A DNA stretch of 6,820 nt from Ruminococcus sp. (GTDB taxonomy: Bacteria > Bacillota > Clostridia > Oscillospirales > Ruminococcaceae): positions 1-6,820 of the forward strand of contig JAGCWY010000089.1 in the NCBI GenBank assembly GCA_017961625.1. The letters are read 5' to 3'. Below, one piece after another: positions 1 to 5,812 of this stretch. The notes below the pieces were generated by a model. That model was not told where the DNA came from and ran no database searches. It was given only the letters and a program-made list of their open reading frames with translations. The number at the start of each line of letters is the position of its first letter. Position 1 is the stretch's first letter. Both the position numbers and the translations under genes were made by a program.

Positions 1-157
1 GAATAAAAAATTATAATATTTCTCCATCAATGCCATGGCTTAAACGTTTGGCTGCAACCAACTAATTTACAAATCTTTGTTCGTGGTTTTAGACATTATG
101 ACGAATTTGAAATTTGCTGCCCACTTTTACTTGACACATACGAATGTGAGGTTTTCT

Positions 158-186
158 TTGACTTTAACAGCAGACTGTGGTATAAT
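158..186 (+). promoter_or_regulatory. Sigma-A type promoter of clpS-clpA
   Basis: The -35 box TTGACT (158-163) and a perfect -10 box TATAAT (181-186) are separated by 17 nt. Transcription should begin near 193. That makes the ATG at 195 practically leaderless and supports translation from the ATG at 222. A short inverted repeat, CACAT-ACGA-ATGTG (135-148), lies just upstream. I see no CIRCE element and no tandem CtsR heptamers, so there is no visible sign of the classical heat-shock repressors. Confidence 0.85.
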
Positions 187-221
187 AGATAAAAATGCCG
201 AATAGAACGGAGGTGAACGGT

Positions 222-521
222 ATGTCAGTAAAGGGTGCGGCTAAGGAACGTACCAAAAACAGGCTCAAGGAGCCAAAACAGTATAATGTCATAATGATAA
301 ACGACGATTTCACAACTATGGAATTTGTAGTGGCGTTACTCATTGACGTCTTCCATAAGGACGAGTTGACCGCTCAGGCTATTATGATGAATATCCATAA
401 GAACGGACAGGCTGTCGTGGGAAAGTACCCTTACGATATCGCTGTCACCAAAACAAGGATCGCTTTGGACAGGGCTAAGGAACAGGGCTTTCCGTTGAGA
501 GTAACTGTGGAGGAGGCTTGA
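222..521 (+). CDS. clpS: ClpS, N-degron adaptor of the ClpAP protease
   Basis: ClpS is a cytosolic adaptor that captures proteins with destabilising N-terminal residues and delivers them to ClpA for degradation by ClpP. The 99-residue product has a short, basic, flexible N-terminal tail (about 1-16) and then the ClpS core. The family hallmarks are visible: the EPKQYNVIMINDDFTTMEF block with N27, D28 and gatekeeper M33, and H59 in NIHKNG. These correspond to the alpha-amino-binding Asn/Asp/His and the specificity Met of Escherichia coli ClpS. I chose the ATG at 222 because GGAGGTG (209-215) sits 6 nt upstream; the in-frame ATG at 195 lacks a ribosome binding site and lies at the predicted transcription start. 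The gene ends one base before clpA, and its last codons carry the clpA ribosome binding site, so translation is probably coupled. The family assignment is secure. Confidence 0.95.
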   Translation: MSVKGAAKERTKNRLKEPKQYNVIMINDDFTTMEFVVALLIDVFHKDELTAQAIMMNIHKNGQAVVGKYPYDIAVTKTRIALDRAKEQGFPLRVTVEEA

Positions 522-522
522 A

Positions 523-2766
523 ATGGATCTGTCAAAGGAAGCGCTTGATATACTCTATCAGGCCATGGAATACGCAAAGAAAAGAAACTATGAGTTCGTT
601 ACCCCTGAGCTTCTCCTGCTGATGATGCTGAGGGACAGGGTATTTACAGAGGCGTTTGAGGAGTGCGGTGGAAATGCCGGTATGCTGGAGGACTACCTTA
701 AGGAGTATGCAGAGGAGTACATGGAAAAGGCTGAGGTGGAAATGCCGGAGCTCTCTGACGGCGTGAACATGCTCATGAACTATGCTGCAAAAAGCGCATA
801 CAGCAGCGGTTCTCAGAAGGTACACCTGAGACATATAATCCACGGCTTGTGGAACCTTGATGATTGCTATGCTATATACTTCATGGAGAAGCAGGGGATT
901 GCAGAGGCTGACCTTCTGCAGGAAATGGCTGAGATAGAGGAGTATGAAAAGGAAAACGAGACTGGCGCAATCAGAACATGCGACTCAGAGGAAAGCCAGA
1001 GCGGCTGGAGATTATATGCTCCCTGCCTCAACGATACTCTCAGAGACACCAATCCCCTTATAGGACGTGAAGCTGAGCTAGACAGGACTATACAGATACT
1101 GTGTAGGAAGGAAAAGAACAATCCGCTCCACATAGGCGAGCCTGGTGTTGGAAAAACTGCTATTACCTACGGGCTGGTACAGCTCATAAACAGCGGAATG
1201 GTGCCGGAGCCCCTTGCTGGTGCAAGGATTTTCGCTCTCGACCTCGGCGGTATGCTTGCAGGCACACAGTACAGGGGCGATTTTGAAAAGCGTTTCAAGA
1301 AAGTGCTTTCGGAGATAGGCAAGGAGGAAAAGCCTATAATCTACATAGATGAGATACATAATCTCTCCGGTGCAGGTGCTGTAGGAGAGGGCTCCTTCGA
1401 CGCCTCGAATATGCTGAAGCCCTACCTCGCGGACGGGAGGATACGCTTTATAGGCGCCACTACCTTCGAGGAGTACAAGAAGTATTTCGAGAAGAACAAA
1501 AGCCTTGTAAGGCGGTTCCAGAACGTGGAGATAAAAGAGCCTACAGAAGATGAGACGGTTGAGATACTTGAAGGGCTCAGGCAGAAGTACGAGAGCTTCC
1601 ATGGGGTGAAATACGCCAAGGGAGTGCTCAGATATGCCGTGAGCATGAGCGCAAAGTACATAAATGAAAGGTTCCTCCCCGACAAGGCTATCGACCTTAT
1701 TGATGAGGCAGGGGCTTATGTGAAGCTGCACCCGATGCAAGGAAAGCTGAGTATTGTAGACAAGAATATCATAAATCAGGTGCTGACCACTATATGCCGG
1801 GTGCCAGTGGAGACTGTTGCCACGGACGAAGTTACTGGTCTAGCGGAGCTTGAAGGAAAGCTCAAGGCAAAAATATTCGGACAGGATGAGGCTGTGGCAC
1901 AGGTGGTAAACGCGGTGAAGTACTCAAAAGCTGGACTTCTCGACGAGAACAAGCCGCTGGCAAGTCTGCTGTTCGTGGGTCCTACCGGTGTGGGAAAGAC
2001 CGAGATAGCAAAGAGACTGGCAGAGGAGCTTGGCGTGAAGCTGATACGCTTCGATATGAGCGAATACGGCGAAAAACATGCTGTTGCAAAGCTGATAGGA
2101 TCCCCGGCAGGATATGTTGGCTATGAAGACGGCGGACTGCTTACGGAAGCCGTGAGAAAGAGCCCCTCGGCTGTACTTCTCCTTGACGAGATAGAAAAGG
2201 CTCACAGCGATATATATAACGTGCTACTACAGGTCATGGACTATGCGACGCTTACCGATAATCAGGGCAGAAAAGCAGATTTCAGGAACGTCATAATTAT
2301 AATGACCTCCAATGCTGGCGCTAATCGCATCGGCAAGAGCACTATAGGCTTTCAGAGTGGAAGCCTCGATAGCAGCGCCATTATGGAGGCGGTTAAGCAG
2401 ACCTTCCAGCCGGAGTTCAGAAATAGGCTCAATAAGATAGTAGTATTCAACGGCATGGACGACGCGATGGCTGAAAGAGTAGTTGACAAGAAGCTGGGTG
2501 AGCTTGCTAAGCAGCTTGAAGCCAAGAAGACCGAGATCACAGTTGACAGGAGGGCAAGGGAACTTGTGAAGGAAAAGGGCATAAGCCGAGAATTCGGCGC
2601 AAGAGAAATTGACCGCGTTATCAGGAACGATATCAAGCCTCTCTTTGTGGACGAGCTGCTCTTCGGAAAGCTGAAAAAGGGCGGAGCTATTACCCTAACC
2701 GCAGAAAATGATAATTTCAATATTTCCGTCAATGGAAACAAGGGCGGAAAGCAGAGCAAAAAATGA
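523..2766 (+). CDS. clpA: ClpA, AAA+ unfoldase subunit of Clp protease
   Basis: ClpA is an ATP-driven hexameric unfoldase that threads substrates into ClpP. At 747 residues it is close to E. coli ClpA (758). Domains in order: the Clp N-domain (about 1-140), which docks ClpS; AAA module D1 with Walker A GEPGVGKT (205-212), pore loop QYRG (249-252), Walker B D276/E277 and R330/R331 before the module end; AAA module D2 with Walker A GPTGVGKT (486-493), pore loop GYVG (530-533), Walker B D555/E556 and sensor-2 GAR (692-694). The IGF tripeptide (608-610) is the expected ClpP-docking loop. No coiled-coil middle domain separates D1 and D2, which argues against ClpB and ClpC. The start ATG follows GGAGGAGG (509-516, inside clpS) by 6 nt. 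All ATPase residues appear intact. The tail is short, polar and Lys-rich. No terminator is obvious after the stop; a new promoter starts immediately. Confidence 0.95.
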   Translation: MDLSKEALDILYQAMEYAKKRNYEFVTPELLLLMMLRDRVFTEAFEECGGNAGMLEDYLKEYAEEYMEKAEVEMPELSDGVNMLMNYAAKSAYSSGSQKVHLRHIIHGLWNLDDCYAIYFMEKQGIAEADLLQEMAEIEEYEKENETGAIRTCDSEESQSGWRLYAPCLNDTLRDTNPLIGREAELDRTIQILCRKEKNNPLHIGEPGVGKTAITYGLVQLINSGMVPEPLAGARIFALDLGGMLAGTQYRGDFEKRFKKVLSEIGKEEKPIIYIDEIHNLSGAGAVGEGSFDASNMLKPYLADGRIRFIGATTFEEYKKYFEKNKSLVRRFQNVEIKEPTEDETVEILEGLRQKYESFHGVKYAKGVLRYAVSMSAKYINERFLPDKAIDLIDEAGAYVKLHPMQGKLSIVDKNIINQVLTTICRVPVETVATDEVTGLAELEGKLKAKIFGQDEAVAQVVNAVKYSKAGLLDENKPLASLLFVGPTGVGKTEIAKRLAEELGVKLIRFDMSEYGEKHAVAKLIGSPAGYVGYEDGGLLTEAVRKSPSAVLLLDEIEKAHSDIYNVLLQVMDYATLTDNQGRKADFRNVIIIMTSNAGANRIGKSTIGFQSGSLDSSAIMEAVKQTFQPEFRNRLNKIVVFNGMDDAMAERVVDKKLGELAKQLEAKKTEITVDRRARELVKEKGISREFGAREIDRVIRNDIKPLFVDELLFGKLKKGGAITLTAENDNFNISVNGNKGGKQSKK

Positions 2767-2767
2767 C

Positions 2768-2797
2768 TTGACTTTTCAGCGCTAACAATTTTATAAT
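2768..2797 (+). promoter_or_regulatory. Promoter upstream of the dockerin gene
   Basis: The -35 box TTGACT (2768-2773) and -10 box TATAAT (2792-2797) are separated by 18 nt. The -35 box begins one base after the clpA stop codon. The predicted transcription start near 2804 gives an unusually long leader of about 270 nt before the ATG at 3077. No better promoter is visible closer to that gene. Confidence 0.7.
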
Positions 2798-2815
2798 GTA
2801 CTTAGTTAATGTACA
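2797..2815. promoter_or_regulatory. Inverted repeat overlapping the -10, possible operator
   Basis: TGTAC (2797-2801) and GTACA (2811-2815) form a perfect 5-bp inverted repeat around a 9-nt spacer; ATGTAC also occurs twice as a direct repeat (2796-2801 and 2809-2814). It overlaps the end of the -10 box and the predicted start site, where a repressor would block initiation. The arms are short, so chance is not excluded. Confidence 0.3.
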
Positions 2816-2819
2816 ATCA

Positions 2820-3011
2820 GGCAATACCGAAAAATAGAAGGGTATATAAAGATTTGGGCGGTTTATTGCCGGTATTACGTTTGTAATTGCTTATTATGCC
2901 ACAGATCCGGATCAGGTCAGGACAAAGGCAAGCGCCGTAAACGGCGTTACTGACAGGAGCTGCATTTGTGGTTACGGGCAGTTATGCAAACGTCCGGCAG
3001 TTCCCGACCAC
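2820..3011 (+). ncRNA. Candidate structured 5' leader (no known family)
   Basis: This gene-free stretch, counted from the predicted start near 2804, holds several stems. GGCAATACCG (2820-2829) can pair with 2859-2870 (10 bp, two-base bulge) or, exclusively, AATACCG (2823-2829) with CGGTATT (2870-2876). GTCAG (2916-2920) pairs with CTGAC (2950-2954) and encloses AGCGCCG/CGGCGTT (2931-2937/2942-2948) with a UAAA loop. GTGGT-TA-CGGG (2968-2978) pairs with CCCGACCAC (3003-3011) over 9 bp. No uridine tract follows any stem closely, so these are not ordinary terminators. I could not match a named riboswitch class. The same bases also contain frame-broken coding-like stretches, so a decayed gene is the alternative. 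From about 3012 to the ribosome binding site I see only T-rich sequence. Confidence 0.35.
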
Positions 3012-3061
3012 TAGAAGATTATACCCATTTGATATTTTTCGGTGTTGCTATTTCTTTTTTC

Positions 3062-3068
3062 AGGAGGG
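3062..3068 (+). promoter_or_regulatory. Ribosome binding site that fixes the dockerin gene start
   Basis: AGGAGGG lies 8 nt before the ATG at 3077, and a signal peptide begins directly at that ATG. The reading frame stays open upstream to a TTG at 2966, which has only AGGAG (2955-2959) before it. Starting there would put 37 residues ahead of the signal peptide, so 3077 is preferred. Confidence 0.85.
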
Positions 3069-3076
3069 ACATAATA

Positions 3077-5464
3077 ATGGAGCTGATATGGAAGAAGTAT
3101 GCGGCGGCGGTGACTGCTGCGGTCTGCCTGCTCGTTCCGGTTGCGGATACGGGAGCCATAGCTGCGGACAGCGGCTTCGGAGGAAGTGCATGGGGCAGCA
3201 ATGGCACGGACTGGTCGAACATCCAGTTCGGACAGGCGGTAGTGGTGAAGACAGATGATAATATAAAGTATCTGTGGGAAACTCCAGACCCTGACGGGGA
3301 GGAGCTTGGCAATGAGCATATCAGCGGTCAGAAGGGCGCGTTTGTATACAATATCGACAAGAAGGGCGGAGAGAACGAGGAGTTCAGCTTCTGCAACACG
3401 GCTCAGGACGGATTCAGCGCAAGCTGGTCGGGACTTGATTCCCTCAGCATAGAAAAGGGCATTTTATTCAAGATGCCAATGTTTCGAGCCTCTTTTGACA
3501 ATCTTACGGTGGACCTTAAGGCTGTGACCGATGGCTTTGACGGAGATCAGTTCAATATCGGAGTTAAATGCGATACCGCAAAGAGTGTCAGCGCTCTGTA
3601 CATCGTGGATCATTTCGGAGCGTTCGTTTTCAGTAATGATATGCGGTACGTCGGAGAGTATACAGTGGACGGCAAGAACTATGTCATTTACAAAAAGCTG
3701 ATATATACGGAGAAGGACGGAGTGAAGGCCAAAGGATACTCCGAATACTGGTCAATGTACTTAAGAGATCCCGGAGACTTTGAGACTGAGCCGGATATAA
3801 GAATGAGCATAGACGTAAGGGAGCATCTCAGCAATATCGAAAGTTTCATAAGGGTACCGGAGCTGCTGAGCTGCGGCTTCTATGCGAACAACTGCGGAGC
3901 TGAGGGTAGTATGGACGTGAAGTATATCCAGATCAACCGTGATTACGGGTGCTGGCATTTGTCCGGAAATGTGTGGGGTACCGATCCTGTGCCTCCGGAG
4001 GAAAAGGAGTATGTGCTTTATCCTGACGAAGACGGCCTTTATTTCTTCAATGACGGTCATGCCATGCCGGGCTCGGATTATATTGACTTCGGCGGTACAT
4101 CCAAGACCTTCGTAAGGGACTTCGGAAACGGAGACAGCTGCTCTATGTATGTGGAATGCGACGATGAGCTGTTCATTGGCGAGAAGGCAGACAGGTTCTC
4201 GGCGGTGGTCGGAGACGTGGGTGCTCCTTATGCAAGGGGACTGGGCTATACCTTCAGCAACGGACATGGATTTGACTTCGGACCTCTTTATAGCGCTGAG
4301 GAGGACTACTATGAATCGGATATGTCTTATGACATAAGCCTTGATATCTACAACGACAGCGACGAGGAGACGGAGTTCTCGCTGGAGATGACGCTTCCGT
4401 GGGCAGGCTTTGACAGCAGAGGCGTGGACGATGACTATGAGGGCAATATTATAGCAAGACAGACGGTAAAGCCACGCGAGTGGGTGACACTGTCGAATCC
4501 TCACTACGATATGCCGAGGGCTCTGAACGGTGGACTGTACCTCTTTACTGACAAGGAGACAGGCTTCTATGTGGACAATGTGCGCGTTGCCGAGACTGAG
4601 GACGCTCCGAAGGGCAAGGGCGATATAAACGGTGACGGTGTTGTTGATGCTTTAGACCTTGTGCGGTACCGCAGTGCGCTGCTCAGCACAGAAAGCAGGC
4701 TGATGTTCCCGAGACGGGCGGATATCGATGAGGACGGTATGGTCCTCATAAACGATATGGTGCTGCTGAAAAAGTACCTCCTCGGTCAGGAGAGCAATTT
4801 TGGCGGAAGCATAAAAGAGCACAACGACAGTAGAGAGTACAGTGAGAACGAAGGATACTTTTGCAGTAGCTTCGTAAAGGACAGTATCGGTGAGATATCC
4901 TACAGCACCGGAAGCAGCGGCTGCTTTGACTGTGATATAAAGGGCGCGGAATATGCAACGTTTGAGTACGGCGTCAGCATGGACGGAGTCACGGCTGAGG
5001 AGCTGGATTCGCTGTACCTTGTTTATGACGCGGAGATGACCACCGGCGGTGACGCTCTTTTCGGAGTACACGGAAGCTTCGAGGATTCTCAGGACGAGTT
5101 CTATATTATAGAAGCCGGAAATCTGAACAAAACAGTTCTGAGAGGAGCTTTTAATATTAAGCAGTTCTATTATGACGACTACAGGTACGATTGCTATGTG
5201 CTGCGCAAAAAGAAGGATACTCCCGACGGCAGTGTGTACTACAACGAATACTGGAGCGTGATGTACGACTATAACTGGTATCCAGATGTGGATCAGATCG
5301 TCAGGGGAAATATTGATATCCTCAGACAGTTGAGAGAGCTGGAGCTGGAGGAGGAAGAAAAGCTTACGGATATGAAGCTGGACAGGCTGGATATCCTTGT
5401 GGGCGGCAGCGACGCTTCGTTCAGTGTGAAAAGGAACGAGATCTTTAAAGAGTATAAATTATAA
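3077..5464 (+). CDS. Secreted dockerin protein with two degenerate GH11-like domains and a CBM22-like domain
   Basis: The 795-residue product is probably exported and attached to a cellulosome. A signal peptide (1-29/30: Lys pair, hydrophobic core, A-I-A-A site) precedes an unassigned segment (31-86). GH11-like domain A (about 87-287) aligns with the xylanase next door through ASWSGL, ALYIVD, EYWS (223-226), SIDV and GSMDVK, but the nucleophile position is A173, the acid/base position N271 and the thumb Arg position I209. Residues 312-506 look like CBM22 (xylan-binding beta-sandwich), ending GFYVDNVRVAE. The dockerin (515-571) has a canonical first calcium loop, D516-I-N-G-D-G-V-V-D-A-L-D, and a second loop from D549 with Leu at position 9 (L557). 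GH11-like domain C (about 594-790) keeps EFYIIE with E674 at the nucleophile position and EYWS (724-727), but has L774 at the acid/base position. Dockerin and signal peptide are secure, CBM22 is likely, and the GH11 relationship rests on hand alignment. It is probably a binding or scaffolding pseudoenzyme. Confidence 0.8.
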   Translation: MELIWKKYAAAVTAAVCLLVPVADTGAIAADSGFGGSAWGSNGTDWSNIQFGQAVVVKTDDNIKYLWETPDPDGEELGNEHISGQKGAFVYNIDKKGGENEEFSFCNTAQDGFSASWSGLDSLSIEKGILFKMPMFRASFDNLTVDLKAVTDGFDGDQFNIGVKCDTAKSVSALYIVDHFGAFVFSNDMRYVGEYTVDGKNYVIYKKLIYTEKDGVKAKGYSEYWSMYLRDPGDFETEPDIRMSIDVREHLSNIESFIRVPELLSCGFYANNCGAEGSMDVKYIQINRDYGCWHLSGNVWGTDPVPPEEKEYVLYPDEDGLYFFNDGHAMPGSDYIDFGGTSKTFVRDFGNGDSCSMYVECDDELFIGEKADRFSAVVGDVGAPYARGLGYTFSNGHGFDFGPLYSAEEDYYESDMSYDISLDIYNDSDEETEFSLEMTLPWAGFDSRGVDDDYEGNIIARQTVKPREWVTLSNPHYDMPRALNGGLYLFTDKETGFYVDNVRVAETEDAPKGKGDINGDGVVDALDLVRYRSALLSTESRLMFPRRADIDEDGMVLINDMVLLKKYLLGQESNFGGSIKEHNDSREYSENEGYFCSSFVKDSIGEISYSTGSSGCFDCDIKGAEYATFEYGVSMDGVTAEELDSLYLVYDAEMTTGGDALFGVHGSFEDSQDEFYIIEAGNLNKTVLRGAFNIKQFYYDDYRYDCYVLRKKKDTPDGSVYYNEYWSVMYDYNWYPDVDQIVRGNIDILRQLRELELEEEEKLTDMKLDRLDILVGGSDASFSVKRNEIFKEYKL

Positions 5465-5476
5465 ATAAATTATTTT

Positions 5477-5576
5477 AGCGAGCAGGCTTTTTCAGAGGAA
5501 GAGAAAATAACAATTTTTTACTATTTTTGTGCCTCTGAAAGAAAAAATTTCAAAGCCTGTTCGCTTATTATTTTTT
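5477..5576 (+). terminator. Large hairpin terminator after the dockerin gene
   Basis: The 5' arm at 5477-5498 pairs with two 3' blocks: CAGAGG (5493-5498) with CCTCTG (5532-5537), and AGCGAGCAGGCTTT (5477-5490) with AAAGCCTGTTCGCT (5552-5565, one G-U). An A-rich bulge lies on the 3' side. A T-rich tract (5566-5576) follows. The sequence before the 5' arm is A/T-rich, so it could also terminate minus-strand transcripts. It begins 12 nt after the stop codon and separates the two carbohydrate genes. The long near-symmetric arms also resemble a small non-autonomous repeat element, which only a genome search could decide. Confidence 0.8.
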
Positions 5577-5604
5577 GCGTTTTTTGTAAGGTAATGCGTT
5601 GTTT

Positions 5605-5645
5605 TTGCCGATTTTAAGCCGTATACATAATGTATAAAATCGCAA
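5605..5645. repeat. Inverted repeat with nested palindrome upstream of xynA
   Basis: TTG(C)CGATTTTA (5605-5616) and TAAAATCGCAA (5635-5645) pair over 11 bp with one bulged C. Inside and overlapping is a near-perfect palindrome, TATACATAATGTATA (5622-5636). No T-run follows, so it is not a typical terminator. It lies about 40 nt upstream of the xynA -35 box, a usual position for an activator site, but no regulator can be named. Confidence 0.4.
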
Positions 5646-5682
5646 TATATGGTCGAAGAGTATAGTTAGAGCAAAATTTGGC

Positions 5683-5711
5683 TTGCATTGATTTTGCCAA
5701 AATTATATAAT
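5683..5711 (+). promoter_or_regulatory. xynA promoter with inverted repeat across the -35
   Basis: TTGCAT (5683-5688) and TATAAT (5706-5711) are separated by 17 nt; transcription should start near 5718 and give a leader of about 95 nt. The inverted repeat TTTGGC (5677-5682) / GCCAAA (5696-5701) flanks the -35 and occupies much of the spacer, as expected for a repressor operator. Confidence 0.7.
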
Positions 5712-5728
5712 AATAAACAGAGAAATAT

Positions 5729-5740
5729 AACGAGCTCGTT
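5729..5740. promoter_or_regulatory. Perfect 12-bp palindrome in the xynA leader, candidate operator
   Basis: AACGAGCTCGTT is an exact palindrome at roughly +11 to +22 from the predicted start. Such a site can act as a roadblock operator, for example for a LacI-type sugar-responsive regulator. It does not match the catabolite-responsive element consensus well enough to call it that. Confidence 0.4.
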
Positions 5741-5797
5741 CACGGGGATTACTAAGTCTTTACAAATATCACACATTTAAACCCTGCAAAATAACTC

Positions 5798-5804
5798 AAA
5801 GGAG
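5798..5804 (+). promoter_or_regulatory. Ribosome binding site fixing the GTG start of xynA
   Basis: AAAGGAG lies 8 nt before the GTG at 5813, whose codon begins a typical signal peptide. Another in-frame GTG at 5804 overlaps this site and cannot use it. No ATG is available near the N-terminus. Confidence 0.85.
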
Positions 5805-5812
5805 TGATCGAA

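Noticed and set aside
120..190. CtsR or HrcA operator for the clp operon
   Set aside because: Only a single TTTGACT-like half site, which is the -35 region itself, is seen; no tandem heptamer and no CIRCE repeat.
195..221. ClpS starting at the upstream ATG (195)
   Set aside because: It has no ribosome binding site and coincides with the predicted transcription start; the ATG at 222 has GGAGGTG at ideal spacing and gives a normal ClpS length.
1078..1740. Long open frame on the minus strand within clpA
   Set aside because: It is antisense to the well-conserved D1 AAA module, has no recognisable protein features and arises from codon bias.
2904..2913. GATCCGGATC palindrome as an operator
   Set aside because: It is a short palindrome in a region better explained by the larger stems or by old coding sequence; nothing ties it to a promoter.
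2900..2930. Cobalamin riboswitch, because AGGTCAGGACAAAGGC loosely resembles a B12 box
   Set aside because: The other conserved upstream elements are not present and the following gene has no link to cobalamin.
2916..3011. Cyclic-di-GMP (GEMM) riboswitch, from the ACAAAGGCAA segment and tetraloop hairpin
   Set aside because: The loop is UAAA rather than a GNRA tetraloop, and the conserved block following that hairpin does not match.
2966..3076. N-terminal extension of the dockerin protein from TTG 2966
   Set aside because: It would place 37 residues before a clear signal peptide, and the site AGGAGGG before ATG 3077 is stronger.
3761..4504. Long open frame on the minus strand within the dockerin gene
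   Set aside because: It is opposite the CBM22-like region and has no ribosome binding site or recognisable domain.
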